The notes under the pieces: model-generated
Database searches by the model: none
The model's input: only the letters and a program-made list of their open reading frames with translations
Told to the model about the DNA's origin: nothing
Assembly: GCA_963556255.1 (NCBI GenBank)
Contig: OY744609.1
Coordinates: forward strand, 13,980,290 to 14,044,289
DNA length: 64,000 nt
Direction: 5' to 3'
From: Allolobophora icterica
Lineage: Eukaryota > Annelida > Clitellata > Crassiclitellata > Lumbricidae
Translations under genes and position numbers: made by a program
In this document: positions 46,161 through 56,437 of the stretch, in pieces
Numbering within the stretch: the stretch's first letter is position 1
How the letters are laid out: each line of letters opens with the position of its first letter

Positions 46161-46494
46161 TTTCTCAACACGTGCCTACCTTGAACAATGCTCGTCGAGG
46201 CGCTCAAAAACTGTGCTGTTCATCGATCATGAGCGGTTGAAAGTACATTAGTAATTAGAAATTAGGCCATCTCAACTTATGGATCGCCGTCAAGTTCCCA
46301 ATATCTCGCCCACGAGATTGATTGCGAACTTTCTGGGCACAGACGAAAATGTTAAATTGATTGTGCAGCAGATGTGGCCTAAACGCTTACAACATTAAAG
46401 TTCACAGCCGAAAAGTATAAATCTCTACACAGGCTATATCGTATAGCCAGTTAAGCTATTGAACTGTCGTAGGTCTAAACAACCCACGCAGCTG

Positions 46495-46585
46495 GTCCTT
46501 TATAACCAATCGGCTAGAGCGCCCGCCTTGTAGCGCGTTGTGTACGGGCTCGAACCTCCCTCGCGACGATAATTGGGTTAAGATT
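46495..46585 (+). mobile_element. tRNA-like sequence, possible SINE head
   Basis: CGGCTAGAGCGCCCGCC (A-box-like) and CGGGCTCGAACCTCCC (B-box-like) at tRNA-like spacing. No clean cloverleaf, so a tRNA-derived SINE head is likelier than a tRNA gene. Confidence 0.35.
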
Positions 46586-46751
46586 CTGAGGAGCAAGTCC
46601 TTCACTTCAAGTGTCATCGACTTCTGAACTTTGGAAGGAAAGTTATTAATTATCAAACGAAGTTGTCTTTAAATTACGTGTTCTTGTGCCTGACACATTT
46701 GACCTAAATATATTAATGATTTTTTTTTATATTTAGAATCGACAAAAATGA

Positions 46752-47309
46752 ATGACATTTACCTACTTTGCGTTAGTGCTGATGGTCAACGCTGAAACTG
46801 GTCGAACTCATGTAGGCCTATTCGCATTCACCGTGCATTTGCTGCTTGTGCATGCCTGTCATACCCTTCTTCTCTTCGTTGCACCAATTTCAGTCAGCTG
46901 TGACCGTTACGGTCTCTGCACATGCAGCCAGCTGTGTATGTGCTCTCAAATGTGCTTGTGCTCATGCATAATAGTGAACTCGTTCGTGAAAATCTACAAA
47001 CGTCGTTGCAAGCAACATAACAAAGGTTTTGTACGTTTAATGTCCCTCAAAAGCCCAGGCCAGTTGGATGTCAACCTCAGTCAAGAGCCGGTGGATAAAG
47101 TGGTTTGGGTGAGCAGTGGGAACGCCAGAGAAGAGCTTCGACATTGGAACGCATGCGTGAGCAGTGGGAACGCAAGCAAAGAATTTCGAGAGCAGTGGGA
47201 ACGCCGTTCCCAGGCGTTCCCACCCACTTTAACCCCTGTCAATAGCTCAGACTCACGCCTGCTTTACATCTCCGAACTTTTAAAGTCATTCTTGACCGTG
47301 CCTGAGTAG
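46752..47309 (+). CDS. Unrecognised 185-aa ORF, hydrophobic and Cys-rich N-terminal half
   Basis: Residues 1-50 are strongly hydrophobic (AFTVHLLLVHACHTLLLFVA), followed by a cysteine cluster (YGLCTCSQLCMCSQMCLCSC) and a basic stretch. The C-terminal half contains an imperfect repeat (VSSGNA-EE/SKEF) caused by a GAGCAGTGGGAACGC DNA repeat. In another frame that DNA reads EQWERQRRASTLERMREQWE, coiled-coil-like. Whether either frame is real is unclear. No homologue recognised. Confidence 0.2.
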   Translation: MTFTYFALVLMVNAETGRTHVGLFAFTVHLLLVHACHTLLLFVAPISVSCDRYGLCTCSQLCMCSQMCLCSCIIVNSFVKIYKRRCKQHNKGFVRLMSLKSPGQLDVNLSQEPVDKVVWVSSGNAREELRHWNACVSSGNASKEFREQWERRSQAFPPTLTPVNSSDSRLLYISELLKSFLTVPE

Positions 47310-48056
47310 GCCTGTTTATTTAGCGTGTCTTCGAAGAAATTGTAATCACGAATATTTGTGGCGCCTCTTCCCGAGCAGCTATAATCTTCATGGCATCAAA
47401 CGTGTGCGCCATCCGTTGATGACATGTACATTAGATTTTGACTCGATAGAAGTTACTAATTAATAATAAGTGAGAAACTCTTCGGAGGTGCTCCCGATTT
47501 GGAAGAGCATATCTTTTGCTTTTCTAAATTTTTCTTGGCTAAAACTGAATGCTCAGTTTCTAACAAACGTTGGAAACTGAAACTCTGTTGCATGTAGGAA
47601 ATATTGCCAATTGACTTGTTTGTAGTCATACTCATAATCTCTAAAAGTGAGATTTAAGTTGTGTGAATTAGCTTATTCACAGGCGTTTAGTCAAAACAGA
47701 ATCGATAGGCAGGTAATGTCAGGTTCAAGGGTCAGGCACATATGTACAATGACATTCCAGGCATCACTCAGCAACACAGTGGCAGATTGCCATTGCTTGT
47801 CACCTCTTTGGCAGTCATTTAGAAACACTTGCTGTATCACGTGGAAGTAACATTATGTTGTCAGGCTATGAAACATGTAGTGGAAGGTTGTCCAATAGTT
47901 GAGCTGCTGTTATTTTATGTTATTTGCACTACAGCCAAAATATACAGCCAAAGTATCCTTCAATCCTATACCATCTTTTTCTGTAGACTGTTCTTAGGAG
48001 ATCTTATACTAAATGACCAGTTACTCGACCTTATCTTGATATGTTTTGCTGTAGAT

Positions 48057-48832
48057 CAGTAGGCCTACTTCCCAAACCGTGGTCCGCGGACTCGTGCCGG
48101 TCCGTGAGCCCTCAGTTGCCGGGCCGCATAGTGAGTCAAGAAACTAGACAAAACAGATGATAGACGTTTTCTCGATTGGGTCTCGCTTCGAACTATCTTC
48201 AAAAAACATAATTGTCTCGCAGTCAAAACCATATGTTTGATATAAATTAAAAAGATTTGTTCTGGGAGTAAATTTACTTCTGCTATTGTAAACTAAATCT
48301 GCCGAAGAAATAGCTATTCAACGAATTACTTACAGGTCAAATAAAAGTTGTTGATCGTGTTTACTAGAAATTTCGATTGTAACATTTGCGGTTTTTTGAC
48401 CGGCAATTAGAAACTAGATGTGACGTATCTCTTTCGTCTTTAGCCTAATAACCTGGCCACTGCTTCCATCAACAGAAAATAACATTTCTGCTTTTAGATT
48501 CGGTATCGAAAGTATATTATATTATAAATTTCAAAATTATAGCCCTAACAATTAAAAATACCACAACACACCCCAGAAACGAGGATGGCGTTCTCCAAGT
48601 TTATACACACTTGTTATATAGCTTCTTAGAGCCTGAATGAGTTTTCGTACCTGGCCGTTAAAATTTTTTTAAATAATAAATATATTATTAGACAGCACTA
48701 GCATGTATATTTTTTTAAGAAAAAAATTAAATAACAATAATTAATAAATTGGGCGCCGGTCCTGCTGCAATGGGAAAATTCCTGCCGGTCCGTCACACTG
48801 AAAGTAAATTCCTGCCGGTTCGTGAAACACTG
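48057..48832. mobile_element. hAT-type non-autonomous element, 776 bp
   Basis: Perfect 8-bp target duplication CTGTAGAT (48049-48056, 48833-48840). Right end complement CAGTGTTTCACGAACC. Left end CAGTAGGCCTACTTCCCAAA: removing GGCCTA leaves CAGTACTTCCCAAACC, which aligns to the right end. Subterminal CCGTGGTCCGCGGAC / CTGCCGGTCCGT blocks are typical of Charlie-like hAT ends. No transposase. Confidence 0.9.
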
Positions 48833-49091
48833 CTGTAGATAATACTGCTGGCACCGTAAGCGGCATATCCACAGCACCCTTAGAAAGCAGAAAAGTTGGC
48901 TTACACTCAGAAACCAAATGCTGAGATATTTACAATGGTGGAGATAAAATTAAAGAAAATGTAATTGTATTGGCCAAATATTGTTTTAATTAAGAGACCA
49001 GTGTTCCAAAGAGCCAATTTTGAAATATTTAAATGCATACAGCTGTTAAATGAAACAGGAAATAACTTCGGATGAATTGTTCTGTTTTCAG

Positions 49092-49214
49092 ATGAAAGAA
49101 TTACTGGAAAAGAAAGAACTTAATCAGAAGGAGTTGTTTGAAGAGCAGCATCAACGGTTGAGTGCAATACAACAGGAACAAAGACAAGAGATGTTAAAGT
49201 GTTTGCAATCAGAG
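49092..49214 (+). CDS. Coiled-coil exon (partial gene)
   Basis: Acceptor TCTGTTTTCAG ends at 49091 and a GT donor follows CAATCAGAG at 49215. The exon is 41 codons, phase 0: MKELLEKKELNQKELFEEQH then QRLSAIQQEQRQEMLKCLQS. Strong heptad-like Leu/Glu/Lys/Gln composition predicts a coiled coil. No start or stop belongs to this exon. It probably splices to the exon at 49783. Protein family not identified. Confidence 0.45.
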
Positions 49215-49782
49215 GTTAGCAGCATTTTTTTGATGCTTATGTCTTCACAGGTTTGTGTGTATCTGAGCATTATACAGTGATTTAAAAACCGTGGCAACAA
49301 ATTATTTGGCAAGTGACTACGTTATATGGGAATTAAGAAAATACGTGGATTTAATTAATTATGGCTGTCTAATGGGTATAAATGTGCAACGATGAACCTG
49401 GAGGGTTCTAGTAGAGTGCTAAAAACTGGAACTGGAGATATGTGTATTGTTTTCACTTGTAATATTGGCTGTTGAAAGTAGGCTACTGAGCTGCATCAGG
49501 CTGAACAGTGTGTACATGTGAGTGCACCAAAATGAAATAATGCATTAGACAGATATTTATATTGAGCACTTGTAATTGTTCCAGCAAACTAAAAATCATT
49601 TTGAGTTTAACAAATTTTATGTATGATCGCTATACTTTTTTGTAATAATTAAATAATTAATAAACACTGTGGTACGGTACACAATCTTACTACAAGAGCA
49701 CATAGCACCTATTTATAGTCACAGGATGGTTGCAGACATAAACTTCGTGTGAGATTCTGTTGCAATGATGTTTATTTTTCAG

Positions 49783-49976
49783 ATACAAAATTCACACAGT
49801 GAACAAAAGAAGCAGCTTCTAAGCGTAATTGAGGACTGCATGTCTCAAGAAAAGAACAGATGCTTTCAGCTGCTTAAGGAATTGGAGACTCTAAACAGTG
49901 TCAACCAAAGGTTTTACATGTCTCTAGTAATATTGTTTGGAACTTTGCTTCTAAGATGCGTTAGTTGTGATGAGAG
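49783..49976 (+). CDS. Coiled-coil plus membrane-segment exon (partial gene)
   Basis: Acceptor TTTATTTTTCAG ends at 49782. The open frame reads IQNSHSEQKKQLLSVIEDCM, SQEKNRCFQLLKELETLNSV, then a hydrophobic YMSLVILFGTLLLRCV, and stops just past a consensus donor AG-GTAAGA (49975-49982). A weaker donor lies at 49911. Coiled coil followed by a late hydrophobic segment could be a tail-anchored protein. A decayed duplicate lies at 2391-2500. Family not identified. Confidence 0.45.
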
Positions 49977-50225
49977 GTAAGACACCTTAGTTTGAATGAC
50001 TGTCACCAAGAGAAGAAACTATAATCATGCTGTGTGCTATTAAAAGCCTATACATGCGTTAGTTGTGATGAGAGGTAGACACCTTAGTTTGAACGACTGT
50101 CACCAAGAGAAAAAGCTATATTCACGCTGTGCTATTGAAACCTATTGTGCAGTTGTGATGAGAGGTAAGACACCTTAGTTTGTCACCATGATAAAAAAAA
50201 CTATGATCACGCTGTGCTATTTATG
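49957..50225. repeat. Three tandem units of about 75-97 bp
   Basis: GTTGTGATGAGAGGTA-GACAC followed by CTTAGTTTG and CACGCTGTGCTATT occurs three times (from about 49963, 50058 and 50152). Each unit carries the exon end and its GTAAGA donor, so the donor itself is triplicated. Confidence 0.85.
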
Positions 50226-51430
50226 ATGTGCAACAAGAGGATAGAAAGAATGAAAGTGGTGGAATGAGGAATGACAGTAATCAGACCAACAATGCCAAAT
50301 ATTTTCAAGATGCCAATCTTTAACGCTCTTGGTCGTTTATTGGTCCCGACTAGCATGGCTCAGCATTAATAAAGCAAAGAACTACTTATTATGACCTTAC
50401 AATCGTTATTAATTTCTGAACTAGGGGTGCTCTACCCAGCGGGAATTCTTCCCTTCTGAGCATCCCATTGAGATCCCATTCCTTATACCTCGAAGACTAC
50501 TTCTTGCATATTTCTTCTCTACTTGATTTATTATATTATCCTAAACAAACAGAGTTTTCCTTCTTAACCTGAATAGGAACTGATTTATTTAAGAATTACT
50601 ATTATTTCTCTTTGTTATTTTGAGCTGATTGTTTAGAGTTTGTTGTTACAGTCTAGGAAAAAAATTTAATATCTACAGTTTTGGACCAATACAAAAAAAT
50701 AAAATTAAATCCCAACAATGGCGCATAATTATATTTATTGCATAACTGTTATAAATATTATACTTGCTTCGAGTCGCTTATATGACTTTGTTGCTATATT
50801 GTTGAGCAACAATGAGCGCATCTAAACGACCAAAGACTAAGTGCTGAAGAGAAACTAAAGAAAAATCGCTCTGTGATTTTATTGTCTACCATGCACCATA
50901 CCGCAGTTGTCAACGCTGGAGAACATAAGAAGCCTCAAAATGATACTCGACTACACTGGAACAAATGGTGGGGTTGATACCACTGATCAGCTGATTCGCA
51001 AATACTCTGTCAAACGTAAGACACAGATGGCCAGTTGTCTGCTACTTCAGTGTCCTTTCAATGATATTTCGGAACCCAATGCAATGATCTTCTGGATATC
51101 GAACAACTCAGACTGGGAGATAAAGAAACATTTGGAACGGCGCTTGTTCTTGAAGCAGCTCGCAGATCTCTCGTAGCACCGTGGATCACTACTACAGCAA
51201 GGAAGCCACAGGCAGGAGCAGTGCGGCGTACAATCTTGGCTGCCGGATTTCAGATTGTTGCTCAACATAAATAGGAAGAGGAGGGTACAACATGACGATG
51301 CTACCTGTATGGCAAGGTGAAGGGCAGAAAAACTCAGCACAGATGCTGCACGTACTACAAACTGTCTCAATGTTCGTGTGCTGAACAGTGCACTTGTGAT
51401 CGATGCAAACAAGAACAAGACTAACTGACT
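50225..51430 (+). pseudogene. piggyBac-like transposase, internally deleted (copy 2) with Gag-like relic
   Basis: 50225-50330 repeats the Gag-like tail seen at 26310-26400. The transposase start ATG is at 50812 (MSASKRPKTKC, then a stop). The coding sequence jumps to KNRSVILLSTMHHTAVVNAG and, shifted, ILDYTGTNGGVDTTDQLIRK, YSVKRKTQMASCLLLQC, RRLFLKQLADLS, then a Cys-rich end in broken frames. Catalytic middle absent. A 370-bp insertion (about 50340-50715) separates the two parts relative to copy 1. Confidence 0.85.
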
Positions 51431-52073
51431 AAATTACATGCTTACAATTACAGTTTATTTCAGTATTTTTCTAGAGATACTTTCTAGAAAACAGTCGTAT
51501 AGCATCTGAACATAACAGGAATCAGTAGGCCTACTATTTTGACCAGAATAACGGTTTCTTCCTTTTTGGTTCCAATTTTATAGATAGACTGGCTATCATT
51601 GAGTCGTTCAGACATTTACGAGAGACTGTCACAAAATAATGTAACTGAGGATTTAGTTTCAAATTCATCATGGAAATTATTAAAACAACTCCCTCATTTA
51701 TAACAAAAACGCGCAAAGTATGTGAACTACGTATACTTATTTCTTAATTGTTGCTGTACGAATGATGTGTATTAATTATCCTAGATTTGAGCTGTAAAAG
51801 CTAACAATTAACCAACTAACTAACTACAGATCTCAGCTACCTACCTGTTCGAACTACATCGTCGAAGTGCAAAGGTACAGACGCAACGCCTATATATACT
51901 GACCACTTGCTATCAGCTCAACCCGTCACCACACCAACATAACTGTTATACTCTGGTTCATTGCACTCATTCAAAGCAAAAAGCTTAAAAGCTTACAACT
52001 TGCGAAGAATAAGTTGAGAAGTTAAGCTCGTAATGAATTGCGGTAACGTTTTATAGCAGCCGACACGTATGCC

Positions 52074-52420
52074 CAGGGCTGTAGTGGTAAAATTTGAGGT
52101 GAGTATACGCTACCGGTGACCAGCGGCGTAAAAAAAATTTGAAGACCTTTTTTAAGGAAAAATTTCAGACTTTTCACCAATTCTCAGAAAATTTTCAGAC
52201 TTTTTACGATTTCGTCTCTGAAAAACTTGATGACCTTTTTTTTTTTTTTTTTAGTCATTCGCCCTAAAAACCGTTGAAAACCTCTCTTTTTCGGAAAATT
52301 TCATCTACAGAGGTAACTATACGCTGTATACCCGCGTATACCCTCATGAGTAACGCTCTCAAATTTCTCTAGAGGTAAGTATACGCTGTATACCCGCGTA
52401 TACGCTCGACTACAGCCCTG
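52074..52420. mobile_element. hAT-type MITE, 347 bp
   Basis: Ends CAGGGCTGTAGT ... ACTACAGCCCTG, with a perfect 8-bp target duplication CGTATGCC (52066-52073, 52421-52428). Subterminal GTATACGC repeats (AGTATACGCTGTATACCCGC twice on the right) and a T18 run inside. Located in the 3' flank of GT61 copy 5. Confidence 0.95.
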
Positions 52421-52453
52421 CGTATGCCTAAGACATTTTCATTGCAAACTGAC

Positions 52454-54121
52454 CTAAGACGAGGTGTTTCTGAAAGTTGTCACGTCCAACAAAGCTAAAT
52501 AGGCTCTAATTGTGTCGTTTATAATGGAGGGCTCTATAGTGACCATGCCTACTACTCCAGGTCTTGGTTCATAACTGCACCCGCCGCTTGACGGAATTCC
52601 GTGCCACCGATGTCCGAGAACCTGAGCGGTTCTCTGGAAAAAGAGATTCGTATGTGGACGATTGCAAACCCCTTCGATGACGAACGTTCCAGGTTCGGAG
52701 AAGACGAGGTTAGCCAAGCCAGCACCATGAGGTGCCACAACCATGACAGCCGCATTGAACATACGCATCATGTCAAAAAAAGAGGGTGGTGGATTATCCT
52801 TAAATACTACGTAGCTCAGATTATACTCCTTCGCCGCCATTTCTACGACTCTTTCGATATCAGATTGATTGTTGAAAAAACGATAGTTTGTCCTTCGGAT
52901 AAAGACGACCTTGTTTCGAGGGTCGTCTGGAAAGTTTTTCTTGAGGTATTGTCGGTAGCGTAGAGATAAGACTTGGGTCTCGAGGAAATGTGGAAAACAG
53001 CATGTAGTTGCCCTCGGTAAATAGATGATTTCCGCCCGACACCAGCCACTTATAATACGATCACTCGTAATTCCTAAGACCGTTAATAGTTCAGCCATTC
53101 GACCCTGGTTTTGTGGTGTTAGAATCTTTATCGTTGGATTTCGAACTAAAAATTCAACAAAGACTGCAATTCTTGGTGCGTTTTCTGCCAACCGATGGTA
53201 CATAAGAGTACCGTAAGACTGTGCGATGACGAACACCTCTTCGTAAAGAGGGATTTTCTCAATATTCTTGGGATGATTTAATGTCCTATCTGGAAAACAG
53301 GCATACGGAACGATCTTCGCATTCCGAATGAATACATCACCGACACCATTTGCGATACCAGATCTAATTATATACAAAGAGTGAAGAATTTGAGGCAGTT
53401 GAGTAAAAAATTGATCCGGGAATGCTGTCGGAAAATAGTAACCTTTGTAGGGAGGCTTTGCGTTTAGTGCGAGCAGAGATATCGACTTCGGGATGGCTCC
53501 AAGCGTTGTGTTCCGATTACACGTCCAATTATTAATAACGTCAAAACTGAATTCCACTTTTCCCGGAGTCTCGATCCATGTACACAGCGGATCAGTGGCA
53601 GTCGATTCGTAATACTCTTGAATGAGCAAATTAGAAGAATCGGTCAATGAACTCCATTCCTCGTCTCTTTGTTGAGGACCGCGTAGCCAGGGTAGAATGA
53701 CGGTCGTTATCTGCGAGTAATTGGACAACTCCTTTAAGAAACTGTCGTTCCACTCGGCTAGCAATTGTAATTGATGAGGTGCGCTTATATTCCAGTCACT
53801 AGTGTTCTTAATTGGCATAAGCCGTTGACTTCGTAAGCGTTCAATTGCAGCGTTGTATAGTTGAATGCGCTCGAGTAAATGTCCACACGCTCCAAGGATA
53901 AGGGCAGAAAATGGTCGGGTTATTTCTTTGAAAGTTGCTTCAGCGCGGTGACACCCAAAACTACTCAACACTATCTGTTCTCCGCTTTCGCTCCAAATAT
54001 TCGCTTGAAAATGTATCAGAGATACGTCAAAAATATTCATCAAGGTGAGAGCTGTAAAGATTACTGTGACGAACAGAAAGATGATTCCGCGTTTCGTGAC
54101 CAAACCTTGGACAAGTTGCAT
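52454..54121 (-). CDS. GT61 (DUF563) glycosyltransferase, copy 5
   Basis: Complete intronless 555-aa ORF starting MQLVQGLVTKRGIIFLFVTV, the signal anchor, as in copy 2. Lumenal GT61 domain with YHRLAENAPRIAVFVEFLVR, KVVFIRRTNYRFFNNQSDIE and VVAPHGAGLANLVFSEPG followed by VIE, then a C terminus ending RNTSS. The H and HGAG motifs are intact, so it is probably active. It lies about 22 kb from copy 4 with transposon-rich DNA between. The upstream flank is collinear with copy 2 (17560-18680). The downstream flank with the piggyBac relic resembles copy 4, suggesting origin by recombination between units. Confidence 0.9.
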   Translation of the reverse strand: MQLVQGLVTKRGIIFLFVTVIFTALTLMNIFDVSLIHFQANIWSESGEQIVLSSFGCHRAEATFKEITRPFSALILGACGHLLERIQLYNAAIERLRSQRLMPIKNTSDWNISAPHQLQLLAEWNDSFLKELSNYSQITTVILPWLRGPQQRDEEWSSLTDSSNLLIQEYYESTATDPLCTWIETPGKVEFSFDVINNWTCNRNTTLGAIPKSISLLALNAKPPYKGYYFPTAFPDQFFTQLPQILHSLYIIRSGIANGVGDVFIRNAKIVPYACFPDRTLNHPKNIEKIPLYEEVFVIAQSYGTLMYHRLAENAPRIAVFVEFLVRNPTIKILTPQNQGRMAELLTVLGITSDRIISGWCRAEIIYLPRATTCCFPHFLETQVLSLRYRQYLKKNFPDDPRNKVVFIRRTNYRFFNNQSDIERVVEMAAKEYNLSYVVFKDNPPPSFFDMMRMFNAAVMVVAPHGAGLANLVFSEPGTFVIEGVCNRPHTNLFFQRTAQVLGHRWHGIPSSGGCSYEPRPGVVGMVTIEPSIINDTIRAYLALLDVTTFRNTSS

Positions 54122-54840
54122 GTTGGGCTGGAGATTATTGTATTAATTCACTTCCAAAGTAGGCTAATACACGCGTGACTGAAAATTGAAGACATACAAG
54201 TTACAGATTTTAGAGTTAAGCCAAAAATATAGCCAAGTAAATATTATGTTGATGAATCCACCATCTCAAACACAAGGATAGATTCGACTACTGCACTAAC
54301 TCAACTCTGCTTGATGACTGCCTTGGCTTCCTGTAGAACTCTGAATAAATGTTTAAATTGAGCTGTCTGACCTGCAGCCAGTGGCGGAGCACAAAGGCTA
54401 ATGTCCCACCAACCGAGTTGTGACCCCACGGTGGCCTCCAATCTTAGTCCGATCTATAATAAAAAATGTTTTCAATTTTTGTATATTCAAAGATATGACT
54501 CACTAGTGCCATCGGTTGATACTTTGTGCATTATACACCGGCGAAATAGAAGTAACTACAATAAGCATGAGGTTTCTGGTTGCGGTATATCAACCAGTTT
54601 TGCCTAACAAACGAATATACTCAATGATGAAGTACGATATTTTTATTCTTGGTATTTTCACAGACACGACCTACTTGCTTAAAATCAAGGTAACGTTAGC
54701 AGATAAAGACACGGATCAGATAACAGAAGAGGCTAAGAATTCTAAATTTCTTCTATCTCTGTTGATGAAACATAAGATATTAGTCTCAAGGAATGGCTGG
54801 CTATCTTCTGTTATGCGATTTTCAGAAAAGGAAAGTTAGC
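54122..54840. repeat. Upstream flank of copy 5, duplicate of 17555-18680
   Basis: Shares ACTCTGCTTG, GGCTTCCTGTAGAACTCTGA, CCCCACGGTGG, ACACCGGCG-AATAGAAGTAA, GGTATTTTCACAGA and GCAGATAAAG-CA-GGATCAGA with the copy 2 flank. Includes the LINE relic HWLPV block in decayed form and a TAGGCTA insertion at 54160-54166. Confidence 0.8.
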
Positions 54841-54849
54841 GAATGCTCT

Positions 54850-55225
54850 CTAGATTTCAAACCTGCAAACAGATAACGTAGTCATTTTCAGGGCGTCTTT
54901 TAGATTAAAGTCATAGGCCCTAATGGTTAGACAACGGCTCATATTTAGTGGGATAAGGTTATGATGGTGCAAGTGTAATGAAAACGCGTAATGAACGGTG
55001 TAAATACGGATGTACAGCAGTTGGTAAGGTATTCAGCTAAAATGGTCGTCAAGTTCCATTATTATACACATATATTAAACGTTGCTTGAAAAGTTATATG
55101 TTTTTAATTCAAGTCGATTAACATGAATGCCTTTGTGGACGAGTTTGACACTAGTCATTACAATCTTAAACTTCTAATTGTGTCGTAACTTGAGGTTGTT
55201 GATATAAAGAATTAGAACCACCACT
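54850..55225. other. Intergenic, no gene recognised
   Basis: AT-rich sequence, no coding region seen. TAGGCCCTA occurs at 54914-54922. Confidence 0.4.
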
Positions 55226-55229
55226 GATA

Positions 55230-56437
55230 TTATGAAAAGATTATGTATGACAGACTTAATACATTTCTTGTAAAGACTAACAGTTTGGGACCATCTCAAT
55301 ATGGTTTTCGGGCTGGCCTTTCACCGTCCATGGCCCTAATGGAGATGTATGAAAAAATATCTACTTCCTTTGAAAAAAATGAATACTCCATTGGTATATT
55401 CTTTGACATTGCTAGCTAAGCCTTTTGATGCTGTAAATCACAATATTCTAATTCAAAAATTAACAACTTACGGAATTAGAGGGATTCAGTTGGACTGGTT
55501 TAAGAGTTATCTTACTAATCGTTCCCAATGTGTATCTATCAATGGTATTATATCTCACTTTGAATTAATTAAATATGGGGTTCCCCAAGGATCAATTCTT
55601 GGGCCCCTACTTTTCCTTGTGTATGTAAACGACCTCCCCAACACCTCCTCTATTCTATCCTTCATTTTATTTGCCGATGATACAAATGTTTTTTACTCTA
55701 ATAGATCCTACCAATCTCTAATCCAGACTGTTAACGCTGAGTTGATGGCAGTGGCGGATTGGTTTACTGCAAATAAGCTTTCCTTAAATTTGCAAAAAAC
55801 AAATTTTATTATATTTAGATCCCACAGGAAAATGTGCCCCCAAAATATTGCTGCATTTGTAAACATAAACGATATTCAATCTCTCAAGAAAATTCCACAA
55901 GGTTCCTTGGTGTAGTTGTTGATAGTCATCTAACATGGAAAGAACACATCAGAATTATAACGGCCAAGGTTGCAAAAAATGTTGGAATACTTGGTCGAGC
56001 ATCATTTTTACTTCCCCTCTGTATTCGCCTTACTTTATATTACTCTTTAATTTATCCGTACTTGATGTTCTGTAACATGATATGGGCCTCTACGTATGAA
56101 TCCAGAGTAAAAAAACTGGTGACGCTACAGAAAAGAGCAATCCGAATAATTGCTGGGGTACCTTACTGTTCACATACTGACCCTATTTTTGTAGAACTTA
56201 AACTGCTCAAATTCCATCAAATAAGATACTTTCAGACAGCCATCTTTATGCAGTGTGATTCTCCTTACAGATTTTATTTTAGTTATAGTTACAGTTATAG
56301 TTAATGGTTTTTCATTTTAGTTATAGTTACAGTTATAGTTAGTATTATTTTTTAGTTATAGTTACAGTTATAGTTAATGGTTTTTCATTTTAGTTATAGT
56401 TACAGTTATAGTTAGCATTATTTTTTAGTTATAGTTA
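55230..56437 (+). mobile_element. CR1/L2-like LINE, 3' half, interrupted by the LTR element
   Basis: The RT begins NSLGPSQYGFRAGLSPSMAL (about 55285) and continues across a stop to FDAVNHNILIQKL, YGVPQGSILGPLLFLVYVND, FADDTNVFYSN and a C-terminal FLGVVVDSHLTWKEHIRIIT (frameshift near 55880). KKLVTLQKRAIRIIAGVPY follows. The 3' tail is a tandem TAGTTATAGTTACAGTTATA repeat (56279-56437). The LTR element inserted in that tail and the LINE continues at 63158 to about 63290. Non-functional because of the stop and frameshift. Confidence 0.9.
56434..56437. repeat. Target-site duplication of LTR element (left)
   Basis: GTTA immediately before the left LTR is repeated at 63158-63161 immediately after the right LTR. 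The repetitive TAGTTA target makes the exact length (4 or 5) ambiguous. Confidence 0.65.

Noticed and set aside
46495..46585. A functional tRNA gene
   Set aside because: A- and B-box-like motifs are present but the acceptor and anticodon stems do not pair well. SINE head is likelier.
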